Below are positions 22,739-35,418 of a DNA stretch of 64,000 bases, one piece after another. Position numbers and translations under genes: made by a program. This DNA comes from Serendipita indica DSM 11827 (lineage: Eukaryota > Basidiomycota > Agaricomycetes > Sebacinales > Serendipitaceae): the NCBI GenBank assembly GCA_910890315.1, contig CAJVGD010000002.1, positions 2,170,001-2,234,000 on the forward strand, given 5' to 3'. Positions within the stretch are counted from its first letter, which is position 1. Each line of letters starts with the position of its first letter. Under the pieces are notes generated by a model. The model searched no databases and had not been told where the DNA came from. It saw only the letters and a list, made by a program, of their open reading frames with translations.

Positions 22739-24522
22739 ATGAGAACGGCTCAGGACAAAGAGGCGTTGATAAAACAACTCGAGGTCCGTGAAATGATTCA
22801 AACCACTCTCTTGACGTTTACATGATCTTCAGGCAGAGTTTTGCCCACCACTCGACACGTCTCTGGTGTTGGCTCTATGCAACGACATAGATGAAGGCGA
22901 AGAATCCATTACACAACTACGAGAATCTCTGCAAGCACTCGCAGCAGATGCCACAGTGTCGTTATCCGAAGTAGATGGACAGGATCCCGGCTCGACCTCT
23001 GCGCTTCCATCGGCCTCGCCCTCCGACGACCTCAATTCGCCTCTTCAGTTTCTCCAGAATGCATTCCCAACTTTCTCGGTCCATACGCTCCAGGAAGTCA
23101 TCGAGGACGCTGTGAGCCAATATGGTGGACTTGACATGGCAAAGCTAGTCGAAGAGCTACTCACAAGGGAGATACTAGAAACGATAGGCCTACCAGAGTC
23201 ACCACAGGAGCAGCCATGGCCGAAGACCAAGAAGAAGCAGAAGAAGAACAAGGGCGTCTCTAAGCTAGTTTTTGGTGACGTACGACATCGCCAAACCTCA
23301 TCGAAAGAGTGCCCAGAGGTGATAGATCCTTGGTCCCAGCTCTCCTCTCTAGCGGACTATCTCTCGACGTTGCTCACCGGGACCACGGCTTCATCATTTT
23401 CCTCACGGTTCCACTCGGACAAGTATCCGACAGTGCTTGAAGCGGTGCTCGCGTATCTCAATGACCTTCCGCCCTCTGATAAGTCTACAGAGGAAGTGGA
23501 CGAAGGCCTCATCGCCATCATCGACGCATTACCCAGAGATGACTCTGATGAAGTCAATGCCCAATGGGCTAGACGCTGTGTGGAAGCAACAGATCGGCTG
23601 GAGCATGCCGTATGTCTCTACGAGCTCTTGCAAGACTTGAGTAAAAATGCTCCCATAAAGCATCTGCAAGCTCCTGCTATACACCCTCCCGCGATCTCAT
23701 CACCACTTCCATCATCTTCCAGTGGCTCCTCTGCTGCACCCACACGACAAATTTCCAATTTCACACAGCCGACTGCACCGAGCAAACCTCGGAAGCCTAT
23801 GGCCGCATCCTCAGCATGGCGGGTCGTCGAAAAGCGCGAACCAAAACAAGTTCAGCCCCACCCTCACGCAGAATTTATTCCTGCCTATCGTAACCTCAAA
23901 CTCGTACCCGTCTCATCACTCCCAAAGGATCCAAGTGATGAGAACATGGTCTTGAAAAACCGCACGATTGAGCAGGCCTGGCGCGACAAACGAGTAGAGG
24001 CGCTTCGAAAAGCGTCGCAGCATTGGCAAAGGAGTCAGGATGGGCTTGGGCGACAAGTCGCGGCCTATTATGCCGACGAGGCAAACAAGTTTCTCCGAGA
24101 GTCTAGAGAGGCTGCGCTCGAGGCTGCGAGAGCGCTCGTCGTCAGTAACCGGTACGTGATCTCGTCTGTGGACGCTCTTCTGGTTGTAAACTCGGTCATA
24201 GGGCACAAAATGCGGCGAATGGTTTCCATACTGATGATACGGTGGATCTTCATGGTATGAACCGAGAAGAAGCGTTGGCGATTGTCAAAGAATCATTGAA
24301 TGCGCGGTTCAATAACTGTGAGTGCCCATTTCTATAGGTGTCCCTTTTCTAAGGGATCCCCCAGCTTCGCGTAATCAAGAACCACTGCGCTTCATTACCG
24401 GAAAGGGGTTGCATTCGAAAGGGCATCAGATCTTATTACCCTCAATCCAAAAGTCTCTCAGGTCGGAGGGATGGCGCACGCGCGAGGTAGAAGCCGGACT
24501 CATCGTATACGGACGATTCTAG
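22739..24522 (+). CDS. CUE-DUF1771-Smr endonuclease (Cue2/N4BP2-like)
   Basis: Four exons (22739-22783, 22833-24151, 24202-24317, 24365-24522). Domains in order: a CUE-like ubiquitin-binding helix bundle (LQFLQNAFPTFSVHTLQEVI... LDMAKLVEELLT); a Ser/Pro linker; the DUF1771 helical hairpin (NRTIEQAWRDKRVEALRKAS... YYADEANKFLRESREAALEA); then an Smr domain with VDLHGMNREEALAIV and the C-terminal FITGKGLHSKG and RTREVEAGLIVYG. The LDLHG-type and TGKGxHS motifs are the signature of Smr nucleases. Cue2 and N4BP2 relatives cut mRNA at stalled or collided ribosomes in no-go decay, so a translation quality-control role is the best inference. The frame is intact throughout. It lies divergently 148 bp from the VHS-GAT gene. 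Confidence 0.85.
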
Positions 24523-24662
24523 GATCTTTCTTCTCTTTTTTTGGCCCTCACAAGCGTTCACAGTACGCTGTAGTCATCAACATGTATTGGAAAGGTTAGG
24601 AATACTATTAAATATACTCGTTAGATAGAAGCACTGAAAGACGGGGTATCGTATCGAGATCA

Positions 24663-26673
24663 CTATACTCGGGAGAGTTGTGTGATCAGACTGACGAGGA
24701 CATCCTTGTCCTCTTCAGAGTCTGCAAACATCATCCAAGCGGGTTCATCCATAAATTCGATTGCGAAAGAGTGGGGTATCGCACGTAAATCGTCGTATCC
24801 TTGATGCCATTCCTTGATTCCAGTCACATATCCCTTGAGTTCAAACGAATCGATCACTGTATGGGTTTCCTATTGGACCAGTGAAAAAGAGAGTATGGAT
24901 AATAGACGATCACACATACCTCGGCGTTTTTATAAACAACATGCAGTCACTCTGCAATTGGAAGAAACGACGGCGCCAGACGATGCTCGTACCAGGTTGA
25001 ATAGAGACATATCCCGTCAGCAACACTCCAGCCGTCAAACGCAGACTATCGAAACGGCGTTGAATCTCCTTCATCCTGGCAAGGCGCTCCGACTCCGCTG
25101 CGCGTCGGCGTTCTTCCTCTCGTCTCTCCCGTTCTTCCTGGCGACGTTTTTCCTCTAGGCGACGTTCCTCTGCCTTGCGTGCCTCTTCAAGTCGTCGTTC
25201 TTGTGCTGCCCTTCGACGCTCTTCAGCAGCAATACGTTCTCGCTCTTCCTCTTCTCTGCGAAGTTGCTCGCGTCGCAACCGATCGGCTGCCCTTCGACGT
25301 TGCGCTTCTTGGAATGCCACCTGCAATGAATGATGAGACTCGGCGTATAAATGAGGTTGCATGTGTACCTTTTTCCTTTCCTCTTCCTCGGCCTCTTGAA
25401 GAGCCTGTTGTTCCTTTTCGTATTTTCTTCGAGCCGCCGCTTCTGCAGCGGCACGAGCCATTTCAATCTCCTCTTGCTCCCTCTCACGCTGAAGGTCCGA
25501 CTTTGTTCTCCCACGTCGATGGGGGTTTCCTATCTCCTCTCTTTCTTCGGCCCATCTGGCGCGTGACAAGGCTGCTTGCTCTTGCGCCTCGGTGAGGAAG
25601 AGGGGCCGGGAATAGGTTGTATCGCCAGAGAGATAGCCTAGTTCCGTCGATTCCTCGCGATACGTGTACGAAGTCTCACTGAGTCCTCGTATCCGTGACG
25701 TCTTGTAGGCAGTGTCTGTCGAGTATTGAGATTGATTATCACTGAACATGGAATCGGCCATGGACACTCCGCGCAAACGTGCGGCGATTGCATTTGCCGT
25801 TACAATGGGTGCATTGACAATCTCATAGTCATCCGCGTCTTCTGCGGGAGGTGGAGGTGGAGGCAATGGCGCGTCTCGCTTCTCCTGTGCAGAGATACGT
25901 CTGAGCACGGTGGGGGGCTTTGTGGGCGTCGGAGGCGCCTCTTCCTCCTCCTTGCGCGCGAGTGACGATCCGGTATACTGTGGGAGTCGGGATGAGCGCG
26001 TACTCGTTAGTGAAGCAGGGGATTGGGCTCTCGGAGTCGGCGTCTCAGCCACCACCGCGCTGGATTGACTGGCACGATTCGGAGGGAGACCATTTGCGGC
26101 CCGAGGTGCTTTCTCGTACAGCGGAAGACGATCGAGACCGAGTTTTGCACGAATAGCAGAGATTTCGACTTGATGTGCGTTTTGAACGGTCAAGGTGACG
26201 TTGCTTGCTTTGAAGAGACTGGTGACGGCCCGGGCGTGTACGAGAGCTCTTGCTGTATTGTAAAAAAAACCTGTTAGCAGACACATGACAGGCTGATGGG
26301 TGCTCACCTCGTCGGACTCCGGATATGGACGATGGGAAGAAGTTGATGAGACATATCTTGTCCTGTTCACGAACGAGTGCAAAGTAAGCATCGTCATCTT
26401 GGAGTGTTCTCTGGAGCTCTTCGATGCCTCCAGTCCCCGTGGCGAGAAGCGTCAGAGTGTCCCTCGTCTATTGGCTGCGATTAGGGCTCTGGTCGGGTGC
26501 TGCGAGAGCGTGGAAGCCACCTACGTTTGCATAGGACAAGATTAACCTGATAAGTGATCAGACGGCAGGCCTCATCGATTACAAGTCAAGTAACACGAAC
26601 CAGTTGACGGCGTCTCCACGGACAATAGCGGCATAAGCCTGCTGGATTCGTGGGTCAGAGATATCCACACTCA
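24663..26673 (-). CDS. ADF-H / coiled-coil / PH domain protein
   Basis: Starts MSVDISDPRIQQAYAAIVRG, the entry to an ADF-homology (cofilin/coactosin/Abp1-type) domain. It continues through GTGGIEELQRTLQDDD, FALVREQDKICLINFFPS and ARALVHARAVTSLFKASNVT. Exon 1 is 26673-26601, followed by two further small exons. A middle region holds Pro-rich repeats (PPTPTKPPT, a run of Pro near 25850) suited to SH3 binding. Next is a long Glu/Arg coiled coil interrupted by an in-frame 48-bp intron near 25.32-25.37 kb. The C-terminus is a PH domain split by one intron: LLTGYVSIQPGTSIVWRRRF then ELKGYVTGIKEWHQGYDDL and SFAIEFMDEPAWMMFADSEE. The combination implies a link between actin filaments and membrane phosphoinositides, perhaps at endocytic patches. 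That role is inference. Confidence 0.78.
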
Positions 26674-26890
26674 TTCTCCTCGTCGTCTGCCCGTCCCCCC
26701 CAATAAAGTCACGGCAGCGCCAGGTTCCAAGGTTGTGGGTATTAAGTAACCCTTCGACCCCGCTGCAGCCTTGCTCATTGGTGGCAAGCGCTCTCTGCTT
26801 TGCTTTCTGTGTCTAATTTGTCCATGTTTTGTGTCCTCACACGATGCAGATCCACAAACTTTCCCGTCCGTCTTTTTTTTGTCGTTTGCC

Positions 26891-29309
26891 ATGGCATTTT
26901 CTGACGCTCACTCTCCAGCACCAAATAAAACGGATGCCATGCAGACTCTTGATTCCTATACGCACGATTTGACCGCAGAAGCCCAGAGCGGCGAGCCCGC
27001 CATCGCCCAAAATAATAGAGGTCGTGGGTCACGCCGAAAAGACTTGTCGACGGTGGAGGACGAGCTAGACGAGTCTGAAGACGTCGCATCGCTCAAGATC
27101 AAGCTCACACTCCCGCCTAGCTTTCGCAGGAGGCCAGTCGAGTCGAGCTCGGGACTCTCGTCGCGGCAACCGCCCAGGAGTTTATGCCACCACACAAAAG
27201 GCAGCGCCTAAACGAGGCCGCCCACGGAAGAATAAAAATACAGCAGAGACAGACGAGTATGCTCCCCCAAGGGGCTTCAAGCGTCCCAAGCCAGTCACCA
27301 CAGGTTCGGCCCCGTCTCGACAGCCACACGACTACCCGCTGGTTTACCACCCATCAGCTGATCACTCGACTCAGTCACGCTTCCCCACATTCGTGCCGGC
27401 ATCCGTCCTATCCTCGGACGATCTATCGGGCACTGAGGACTCTGAGCTCTCAGAGCCAGAGTCGGATCCAGACGATCTGATTGCACGCGACAAGCCACGA
27501 CGGCACGATCGCGCGCACACGCACAGAGAACTACTTGGAAACAACCAAGACGACAGCCAGATCCCTACCCGGACACCCTGGAAGCACAACCGGCACACAA
27601 ACTCTAATCGCCACACACCCATCCTTCGCGCGCAACCAGACGACGATGTACGCTCCGAATCATCTGGAAATGAGCAAGATGGCGAGGAATCATCCGAGGC
27701 CACCGAAGACGAGGCGGACCCAGACCCAGATGCAGATGCAGACCCTGCTGCCCCTGTTCAGGTCAAGAGCCTCTCAGATGACGAGGACGACCAATTGGAT
27801 GCCCAGCTCTTCTTCCGCAATCTCATCGAATCCTCTGATGAAGCAGAGAGCGATGCCGACTCTATCATGGGCGACATTATTGGGGCCGTTGCGGCATTTT
27901 CCGATACAGAAACAGACGTAGAGCAGCTCGAGCAACCCTTGATGGTCAAGGAGGGTTGGGACGGTCAGCTCGTTTTTTCGACCGATATTCTGCCTACTGC
28001 AGGGATGCTCGATTTTGATTTCGAGCGGTCGAGACCCCAATTGGAGGACCACTCTCAACCCGAATCGCTTACGACCTCACACTCGACCCTGCCGGTCACG
28101 CAGCCTGCCGCCATCTCCGACGAAGATTTCGACGAGATTGACTCTATAGCTGGGGATACGACAGATGACGAGATCATCCCATCCAGCGTACCTGCACTCC
28201 CTGTTTCATCGACGATTTCTCCCAGTGTCACCCTCACGCCAACGAGAATGAGCACCAGAGTCAACATGATGCCACCTCCACCCTCCCCTGCCGAGCTGCT
28301 GGCCGCACGTCGATCGTTCCCGTGGGATGTCCTCGCTTCGCCAGCGCCATCCATCGCCGCCACAGATGAAGCCCCACCTAGGAGCAGAAGTGCGAGCGTC
28401 AACTCGCTCGGATCCCGTGGCCCACGACTAGGCTTTTTCAATGGTGCGGTGTTTGGCCCAAAACGCACCATTATCAGCGATACTGGAGGCAAGCTTCCAT
28501 CACCCTTTAGTTCTATCACCCCTGCTCCACCCGTCGTGCGGCGCAAGAGAAGAGCTAACGTGAGTGATGAAATGACTTGTATCGTATTCAAGACTGACGT
28601 CGTCTAGTCTGACCTCGGGTCCTTTTTCTTCAAACGCACAAGGAATTCGCAATCCCTGACTTCGTCCTATTTCTCCGACGATCTATTTACGGCATCGCAA
28701 GGCCAGCTCGTTGATCTGGACGAGCTCCTCGATGCATCATTGTTATCAGAGGACGTCGACAAACCGACGGATACGGATACAGCCAACGAATCACCCTCTC
28801 GATGGGATCGCATCCCGATGGGTATCTATCGACAGACACGAGATACAGAGGCTTCTCACCCTGGTTCTTCCATGTCCTTTTCCTTTTCCATTGCCGGCTT
28901 TGGAGCCCCAGCACTCCCTCGCCCAGACTTTGTCCCACCTGCTCGCTCTCATGTCAGCCATGGTTCGATAGACTCTATCCTTTGGGACGACGACATTATC
29001 GCTCCTCGTCGTACGCAGAACCATACGCACAATAAGAAAAGGCCGCGCGACTTTCTTGACTCCGACGGTCTCTTTGGTCTTTCCCGTGTAGGTTCCTCAC
29101 GCGGAGACAGGACCCCGACGCAATCTCGTGGATTTTCCATGGACCCACCATCAGATTTCTTGTCCGAAGCCAAGTCTCGAAAGGACCGTCGCAAGGAAAA
29201 GAAACGAGAAAAGGCCAGTTTACAGAAACAAATTTTGTCTGCATTGGACGAAACGTTTGCGGATACGTATGACGACGAAGACTTGATGATGGCTGAAGCA
29301 AAGGTCTAA
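26891..29309 (+). CDS. Acidic AT-hook protein, probably nuclear; function unknown
   Basis: Starts MAFSDAHSPAPNKTDAMQ, 217 bp from the divergent ADF-H/PH gene. It contains an AT-hook (KRGRPRKNK), then long acidic Ser/Asp/Glu tracts (for example SSDEAESDADSIMGDIIGAV) and a conserved-looking block MVKEGWDGQLVFSTDILPTA. After an intron at 28561-28608 (GTGAGT...TCTAG) it carries SDLGSFFFKRTRNS, FSDDLFTASQGQLVDLDELL and a Lys/Arg-rich end (AKSRKDRRKEKKREKAS). The first exon (to about 27.08 kb) and the AT-hook exon are in different frames and I could not fix the junction; 27083-27137 is one candidate intron, and a one-base sequence problem is possible. AT-hook plus acidic domains suggests a chromatin-associated regulator, but I recognise no named family. 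Confidence 0.65.
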
Positions 29310-29567
29310 ACAATCGAATGTCGATTGACACAGGTGTAACAACAGCCTGTACTTCTTGAGGGCCGTAGGAAACTCGCTGTTTAATGTATCATACCCATCC
29401 ACCCACATGTCCTGTTACTAACAATGCCCAGTTTGCGATAGCTTCCTCTTTACGCTTCCATCGATGCACGTCTGGCCTCGCGTGATTCGCTGTCGTTCGT
29501 TGTATGTGCTCGTCCTCTTAATGTGCGTATTCTTTTTATAGGAATACACTTTATTCTCGACAATACT

Positions 29568-32297
29568 CTATGTAAAGCCCTGTATCGTGTCAAATGGAAG
29601 GTCGAGTCCATTGGAAGAAAGTCCTATCCCAGGAGGAAGGCTATATCCATTGGACGCTTCAGGGTGGTGGGGTGTAAAGTACCAATTTGAACCACCAGTA
29701 TCTGGTTGAGGGGGGCGAAGCACCCCGTTCAGACCCGAGAGTTCAGACTCGCTGTTGAGGAAGATCCCGAGTGTCTCTTGCAAATCAGCTGGAGGCGTGG
29801 TTTGCGACTTGTCTTCTAGGCGTGTCGAGTGGCCGCTGGACGTCTGGCAGGGCCGATGTACTTGCTTTGAGTGGATGTGAGTCTCGATCTGCGTATGCTT
29901 TATTCGCACAAGATTCCAGTTTGGCTAGTACGGGCTATCTACCGTCAGAGAAGAGTAAGTGGTGGTGGTGATGGGACGACGAACCATGAGGTAAAAGTTT
30001 GGATCAAAGAACCCGCGCATTAGTTCACAGCCGGAGCGGAGCTCTTGAATGGCAACAGACGCGAGTGAACTGAATGGTGTGCGTATTACCAGCGCACCGA
30101 GCGCAATCTTGTCAAAGGATTAGAAAGTTGCTAGTGTACTGTACAAAGTACCTACCACCGCGGTAAGCACGGCGTTCGGACATGAGAGCACTCGAAGTAA
30201 CTCGGGCTCATTGTCTCGCATGAGTCGAACTTGGCGTATGAGGGCACATGAACTTTGGTATCTGGAAGCGATCAATATGTCAACTATGAACAAAGCAAAC
30301 GACGTACGCGGCCATGACGGAGATGGAGTACTTGGAGAGAATAGGATCTCCGGTCGGTTCTAATACTGCACGGTTGAGGAAGCCACGATGAAGATGAACA
30401 AATGTACTCTCTCGTAGGAGGAGAGTAAATTGCTGTTGTAATCGGATCTGCCTAGACGTGCCGCTTTCTGGTGTCGGCCAGGTACCCAGCTGCTTGACAT
30501 ACTTAGCGTCGAGAAGCGAGTCGTAGCTTCGGAGTTTTTTGTCGACAGCCAGAATGGCTTGATAAGAGGAGGGCTTGGTCGTTGACAAGACCAAATTGAG
30601 CATGGATCGAATGCCCTGGCCTGCAAAGAGGTACTTCCAGTTGAACATCTTTTCAAATTCCACTTGACCAGGAGAGTTTCCTGGTAAAGATTGAGGCAAC
30701 GGGGAGTTGTGCTGTCCTTCTGGTATAAAGTTGATTCGTCCAACAGTCATTGCCTGAAAGAGTTAGAGAGCGATGTCAATAATATGGCACGACCCTACCA
30801 CGTAACAATCGAGAGAGTGCAATTCGTGGCTATGACGAGATTAGCATGCAGGCACGAGAATTTGAGAGATTGCGCACAATACTCGGCGTCTCCGTTGGCG
30901 ATCTTTTTCTGATATCCTCCACTGGGGACACTCTCTGTCAATTCCGAGAGTTTGAGCGAGCTTGATTGTCAAACCGAGCAGTGCCCACGTCTTGCTGCTC
31001 GTGATATCAACTCCACAATTGTACACCGTAAAGAGATATAGTGCCTCTATGTGCACAATACTGAGCGGATCTTGGGACATGGCGAGAATTGCTAGGTTAT
31101 AATACTTCTGCGCCGATAGCGACCCGGCTGGTAGGGAAGGATGAACTTTGGCGCCAAGTGCAAGCATTCCATATACTACAGCGAGAGCCACAGAGTTTGA
31201 GTGTGCACCTTCGTACGCTGCTGGCCAGAATTCTTCGTTGAAGAGATGCTGAGGAACAATATTGTGCCTGATAGGAGTCATTGACCTGAAGCCGAGAAAG
31301 ATGAAACGTACATGGACCCGGTATTACGATAATCTTCGTGCAAGTGTTATGCAAGGCCATAGCAAATGAATAGTGACTTACAAACATCAACGAGAGAAAG
31401 GGCAACGTGGAAAGGGGGCAAGCAAGCCAATAGTTTTTGATGAAGTACATCAGATTGTTCAAGTGGTGCAATCGCCATGCAAAGTAGGTCTATCGGAAAG
31501 GCTGAAGGGATCGATGCGCCAGGTTTTTCAGAGAGAGAAGGTGCATGATGAGGATCCTGCTGTGATAATTCAGATCTCATTTGCATTATTACCGAGTATG
31601 ACTATACCATGTTGTGCAAATACCACAAGGAAAAGTGGCTTGGGGTGAATCGTGACCTCTTGACATCGTCTTCGATTGCGAGCATGGAAAAATTGCTGGT
31701 AACATCATCCTCTTTCCTCCAAATTTTCTCGTTTTCTGTCAATGGAACATCGGTAGCAATTGCGTGCTCGAGCTTCTCTTCGTCCCGAAGGAGTGGATGG
31801 GTTTCGGTGGAGGTCAAGCCGTGGGCGGCTTCGAGAGCGGCTTCGAGCTTTTGCACGCGCATGCTGAGTTGCTGAATCCGGCTATGGAGTTCGGCGGTCC
31901 CGGTCAAGACGAATCTGGGTGGGGGGTGACGCATGGTTAGCATAACGGCTGGTATTCGAGAAGCCAAGGAGCACATGCGAACCTCCCTGCGCCATATGTC
32001 AACGAGCCACTATTGGAAGCAGTTTAAGTCGTAGTGTGGATCACGCGGTATGGTACGTACTCGGGACAGATAGCAGCCACTCCTCTCCGAATACAGTTTT
32101 CACATGGAAATGATTTTTCTTTCGACGAACACTTGATCTTGAGCCTACGATTCAGTTCAGAAGGGCTATATTCTAGTCGACGAGACTGTCAATCACTGGC
32201 GGATGGTTCAATACACCAACTCCTATCCTCTAGAATGGCATACCCTGCGACATTCTGCACAAGGCTTTCTCGTGGGTTTTGGATCTACTGCAGGCAT
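29568..32297 (-). CDS. Zn2Cys6 transcription factor with Fungal_trans domain (copy A)
   Basis: Fungal-specific regulator. Exon 1 (32297-32244) encodes MPAVDPKPTRKPCAECRR; the next exon gives LKIKCSSKEKSFPCENCIRR, completing the six cysteines, then CPDGSLTYGAGR after another intron. A coiled coil follows (ELHSRIQQLSMRVQKLEAAL). The Fungal_trans region includes FNEEFWPAAYEGAHSNSVAL, EALYLFTVYNCGVDITSSK and WALLGLTIKLAQTLGI, with later helices FEKMFNWKYLFAGQGIRSML and IALGALVIRTPFSSLASVAI. The C-terminus is polar. At the intron inside the zinc cluster the exon ends AGG before GTATGC, one G more than the phase of LKIKC allows. Otherwise the gene appears complete. Its target genes are unknown. Related to the factor at 43.4-46.5 kb. 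Confidence 0.78.
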
Positions 32298-32993
32298 GTT
32301 GTAGATGAGATTGTGGTTGGAGAAAGAGTGCTGACAAAGCGCTGGCCATAGCCTCGCAGGAAACATCCGATTTCGGTGAGCCACTCAATTCACAAGTGTG
32401 TATTGTCAATTGTTTTCATTGCACAAGTTGAATACAGAACTCCCAAGGAGACGCGAAAAAGCTCGTTTGACCTACACTAAGAGATCTGGGATGCAAGAAC
32501 GTCAGTGATGATGCCCATAATCGAGTATAAAAAGGAAATAGATCAGAAAAAGCGGGGTAACTTGCCAAAGCAAGGCCCCGAAGGTAGCTGAGATGGGATT
32601 CTGCATTGCAGCGAACTGCTGTGGCCAAATGCCTCAAACATCCTAATACAAAAGAAGTGTAGAGATATTTACCAAAATGATGGCGGGAGATGGGCGTGGT
32701 CAAGGTTTGGTGGTCGAGTCGAGAACAGAGTTTTCCATTGTCACTTGCCGCCGGACACGATAATGCTGGGAAATAAAGAAAACAAAGAAAAAGTCGCGTA
32801 ATAATGGGATGGAGGCCTTGCGGCTGGCAGAGCTTCTATCGTCGGAGGCCATATGGACCCGTTGCCTGAGAGCATATGGACTCGGTATCCTCCCCGTCAA
32901 CACACTTTCGTTTAGAGCCATCAACACTCTGCTGCTGCCCTTGGACCCGTCCACATCTCCCCCAGCGCCCTCAGGATCACCTCCTGGCCAACG
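32298..32993. promoter_or_regulatory. Divergent promoter region
   Basis: About 700 bp between the start codons of the Zn2Cys6 factor (minus) and the membrane protein (plus). It contains TATAAAAAG at about 32525 on the plus strand, a fair TATA box but about 460 bp from the chosen ATG at 32994. This leaves room for a long 5' UTR or an unrecognised first exon of the membrane protein. No coding signal is convincing. Confidence 0.4.
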
Positions 32994-35226
32994 ATGGCAG
33001 ATGCCTCTGGCCAGTCGTCAGTCCTCCTGAGCTCCCAGCAAGAGACGACAGTCTCCTCCACAATCCTTTCCGACACGTCCCCAGACATCCCCGTCAAGAC
33101 AGTGACCGAGGAGACCGTTCGTCATGGTCGTCCGGCACCGACAGAGAGCAGCCCAGTGTCTGAAGACCCGCTGCCTTCGCCGACAAAGTCTACAGAGTCG
33201 TCGAATGATTCTACAACCGACTCTGTTTCGACCACAGAAGAGATCAAGCCCCTTATTGTTTATGCACCACCCATCATCACTACTTCGAGCTCTGAGGAGT
33301 CCTCTACCTCCACTGCATCTCCAGGTGTCGAAGGTTTGACAACCGCATCTGACGAGACGGCTTTCGCTGATACGGAAAGTGCTCCTACTATCATGCGCCT
33401 CTCACCTTTGTCCACCACTGTGTCTCAAGATAATGTGCCGTCAAAGTCTGTCACATCTTCTCAAACTCGGTCCTCGGCGACCTCCGCGGCACCTACAGAA
33501 ACACCCAGCGCTAACAATATTCAAGCACAGTAAGAATCCCGCGCTTCTTTACAGAATCATGTTGACATGTCGATAGGAATTCTGACGCAGCGTTGCCCCT
33601 TTTCACATCGGCAACGACCTTCAGCAGCTTGGGTGGCTTTTACGCAGTTTCCGCCATTGCTTCTGTGCGTCTTCCTTCTGATGGATGTGGCGCTGTGCCT
33701 GACCGACTCTTTCAGACATTTGAAACCGTCTTACCAAATGGCGACACCATTACGTCCACCAGGACCCTGGCGACTACGATAAGTTTGCAAACCACCCGTG
33801 CCCAGACCAATGAAGACAACATACGTGGTGGTGGTGCTCCATCTCCTCCGGGACCTTATACACCCGAGCCGAACTCGATCCCGTCAACAGCGTGAGCAGA
33901 ACCTTTTTTTTCATTATGGCTGAACAGGCACTCACTTCCACTCGCAGCTTTTTCAAGCGACCGGCTGCCGCTGCAGGTGTCTTTGTTGCAGTTTCATTGG
34001 TGCTTGGATGCTTCGTATGGATGTTCTTCCTCTTGCGTCGGCATCGTCGTCAAGCAGCGACGGCTAAGGATCGTAAGCGACACCCATACTATGCATACGG
34101 TTCTACAGGCGTATCTCCTCGAGACAGAGGTAGTTTCATGTCCTATGACGCTCGCAACTGGCCCGAACGTTTCGAGGAAGAGACATACAGCGTGCCATCC
34201 ACACCAATTCCTCCTCCGGCGCTTGAGCCATCACCGGCACCGGCATGGCGTCCTGGGTATACGCGAGCATTCGGCGGAGGTGATTTCCCAGAGGCGGGGC
34301 CGTCGTCTCCAACTTCTCCCACCCTGGCCGACCGCCACCAATACTTGCAATCGTCTACACCTTTGACCGCAACGGTGACATCCAATCCTCCTCCTGTTCC
34401 CTCGCGATCACCGTACAGACCGGTTTCCACTACTCATGCGCGAGGTGGATCAAACGGCAACCTTGGGTTAGCCTCCCACATGGACGTTTCGGCAGGCAAC
34501 CTGCAAGGTTTGGAGCCTACATTCACTTTACAGCATGCATCCCTCACTCCTCTCTCGCGTACCCTATCTTCCAGTCGACCCCGACCTCGCGCATTGTCCT
34601 CCTCTGTCTCAGTGCATCCGTACCCTACCAATAGCTCCCTATCAACCATCTCCGACTCTTCGGAACCGAAGGAACCGCATCCCATTGTGCTGTTCAGGCG
34701 TACTAGTGACCGCTCGACAGACTCGCAACAGAGCGACGTTTTCCGCTCATCGGCTTATGTCGTTCCATCTCCTTCGTCGCTAAATAGGCTGCAGAAGGCG
34801 CCGGAGACGCTGAAGAATCCGTTCGCTGATGCCGACTCGCCTCCTCCAACTCCAGTCGGCCAACCGTTTGTGCGCGACCAAGAGGAAGGATCTCATATTG
34901 TGAGACTAGATCGAGGAGTTTCACTACGTCGAAACGATACTTGGCGCAATCGACCAGAGCACCATTTGTCGACGACACCAGAGCCCAGTGTTGCTGAATG
35001 CAGCGGCACAGAGGCCGGAACGTCTACTAGTCATCTCGCTGCGACACCGCGTCTTCGTCTTCTATTAAAGACGGCTGAAAACCGGATTGGACGCAAGTCG
35101 GAGAGCATGTCGACGGCGGAGACGTCAACGGGGGGTGATACGCATGTGAGTCCCGTAGAGAGCGAGCTGTTTTATAGCCTAGACTTTATGCGAGCTGCCG
35201 CTGCAGAGCCTGGGAGTGCTCGATGA
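32994..35226 (+). CDS. Single-pass membrane protein with Ser/Thr-rich ectodomain and long cytoplasmic tail
   Basis: Three exons (32994-33529, 33577-33891, 33948-35226) in phase. Residues 1 to about 280 are Ser/Thr/Pro-rich and likely O-mannosylated, ending in a small structured part (TFSSLGGFYAVSAIASVRLP, DGCGAVPDRLFQTFETVLPN). One hydrophobic helix (AAGVFVAVSLVLGCFVWMFF) is followed at once by LLRRHRRQAATAKDRKR, the positive-inside stop-transfer signature. A disordered cytoplasmic tail of about 400 residues follows, with NPFADADSPPPTPVGQPF and many SP/TP sites. The plan resembles fungal wall-stress sensors and Skg6/Axl2-like proteins, but no cysteine-rich WSC or cadherin-like domain is visible. 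No signal peptide is seen at Met 32994, so either the protein is signal-anchored or a first exon is missing. Confidence 0.7.
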
Positions 35227-35418
35227 GCGTCCTTGATGGGTGGCGAGCTGTTAGTCCGATTTGTAGTAGCCCCTTCGATAGTCAATAGACACGACTTTTT
35301 TCGACGCACGTTGTGACAAACTGGGATCAATCGCCGTGATCGTGTGTCGTCTTGCCACTTTTGGGACGTCATTCAACAATTCGACCGGCCAACCTTGGAA
35401 CTCGACCACGTCCTCGCA

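Noticed and set aside
26771-26890. Hydrophobic N-terminal extension in frame with the AT-hook protein, resembling a signal peptide
   Set aside because: It has no ATG, only a TTG, and a signal peptide does not fit an AT-hook protein; more likely 5' UTR.
27700-27760. Repetitive GACCCAGATGCAGATGCAGAC tract as a minisatellite
   Set aside because: It encodes in-frame Asp/Pro/Ala residues of the acidic protein and is only a few units long; coding low complexity.
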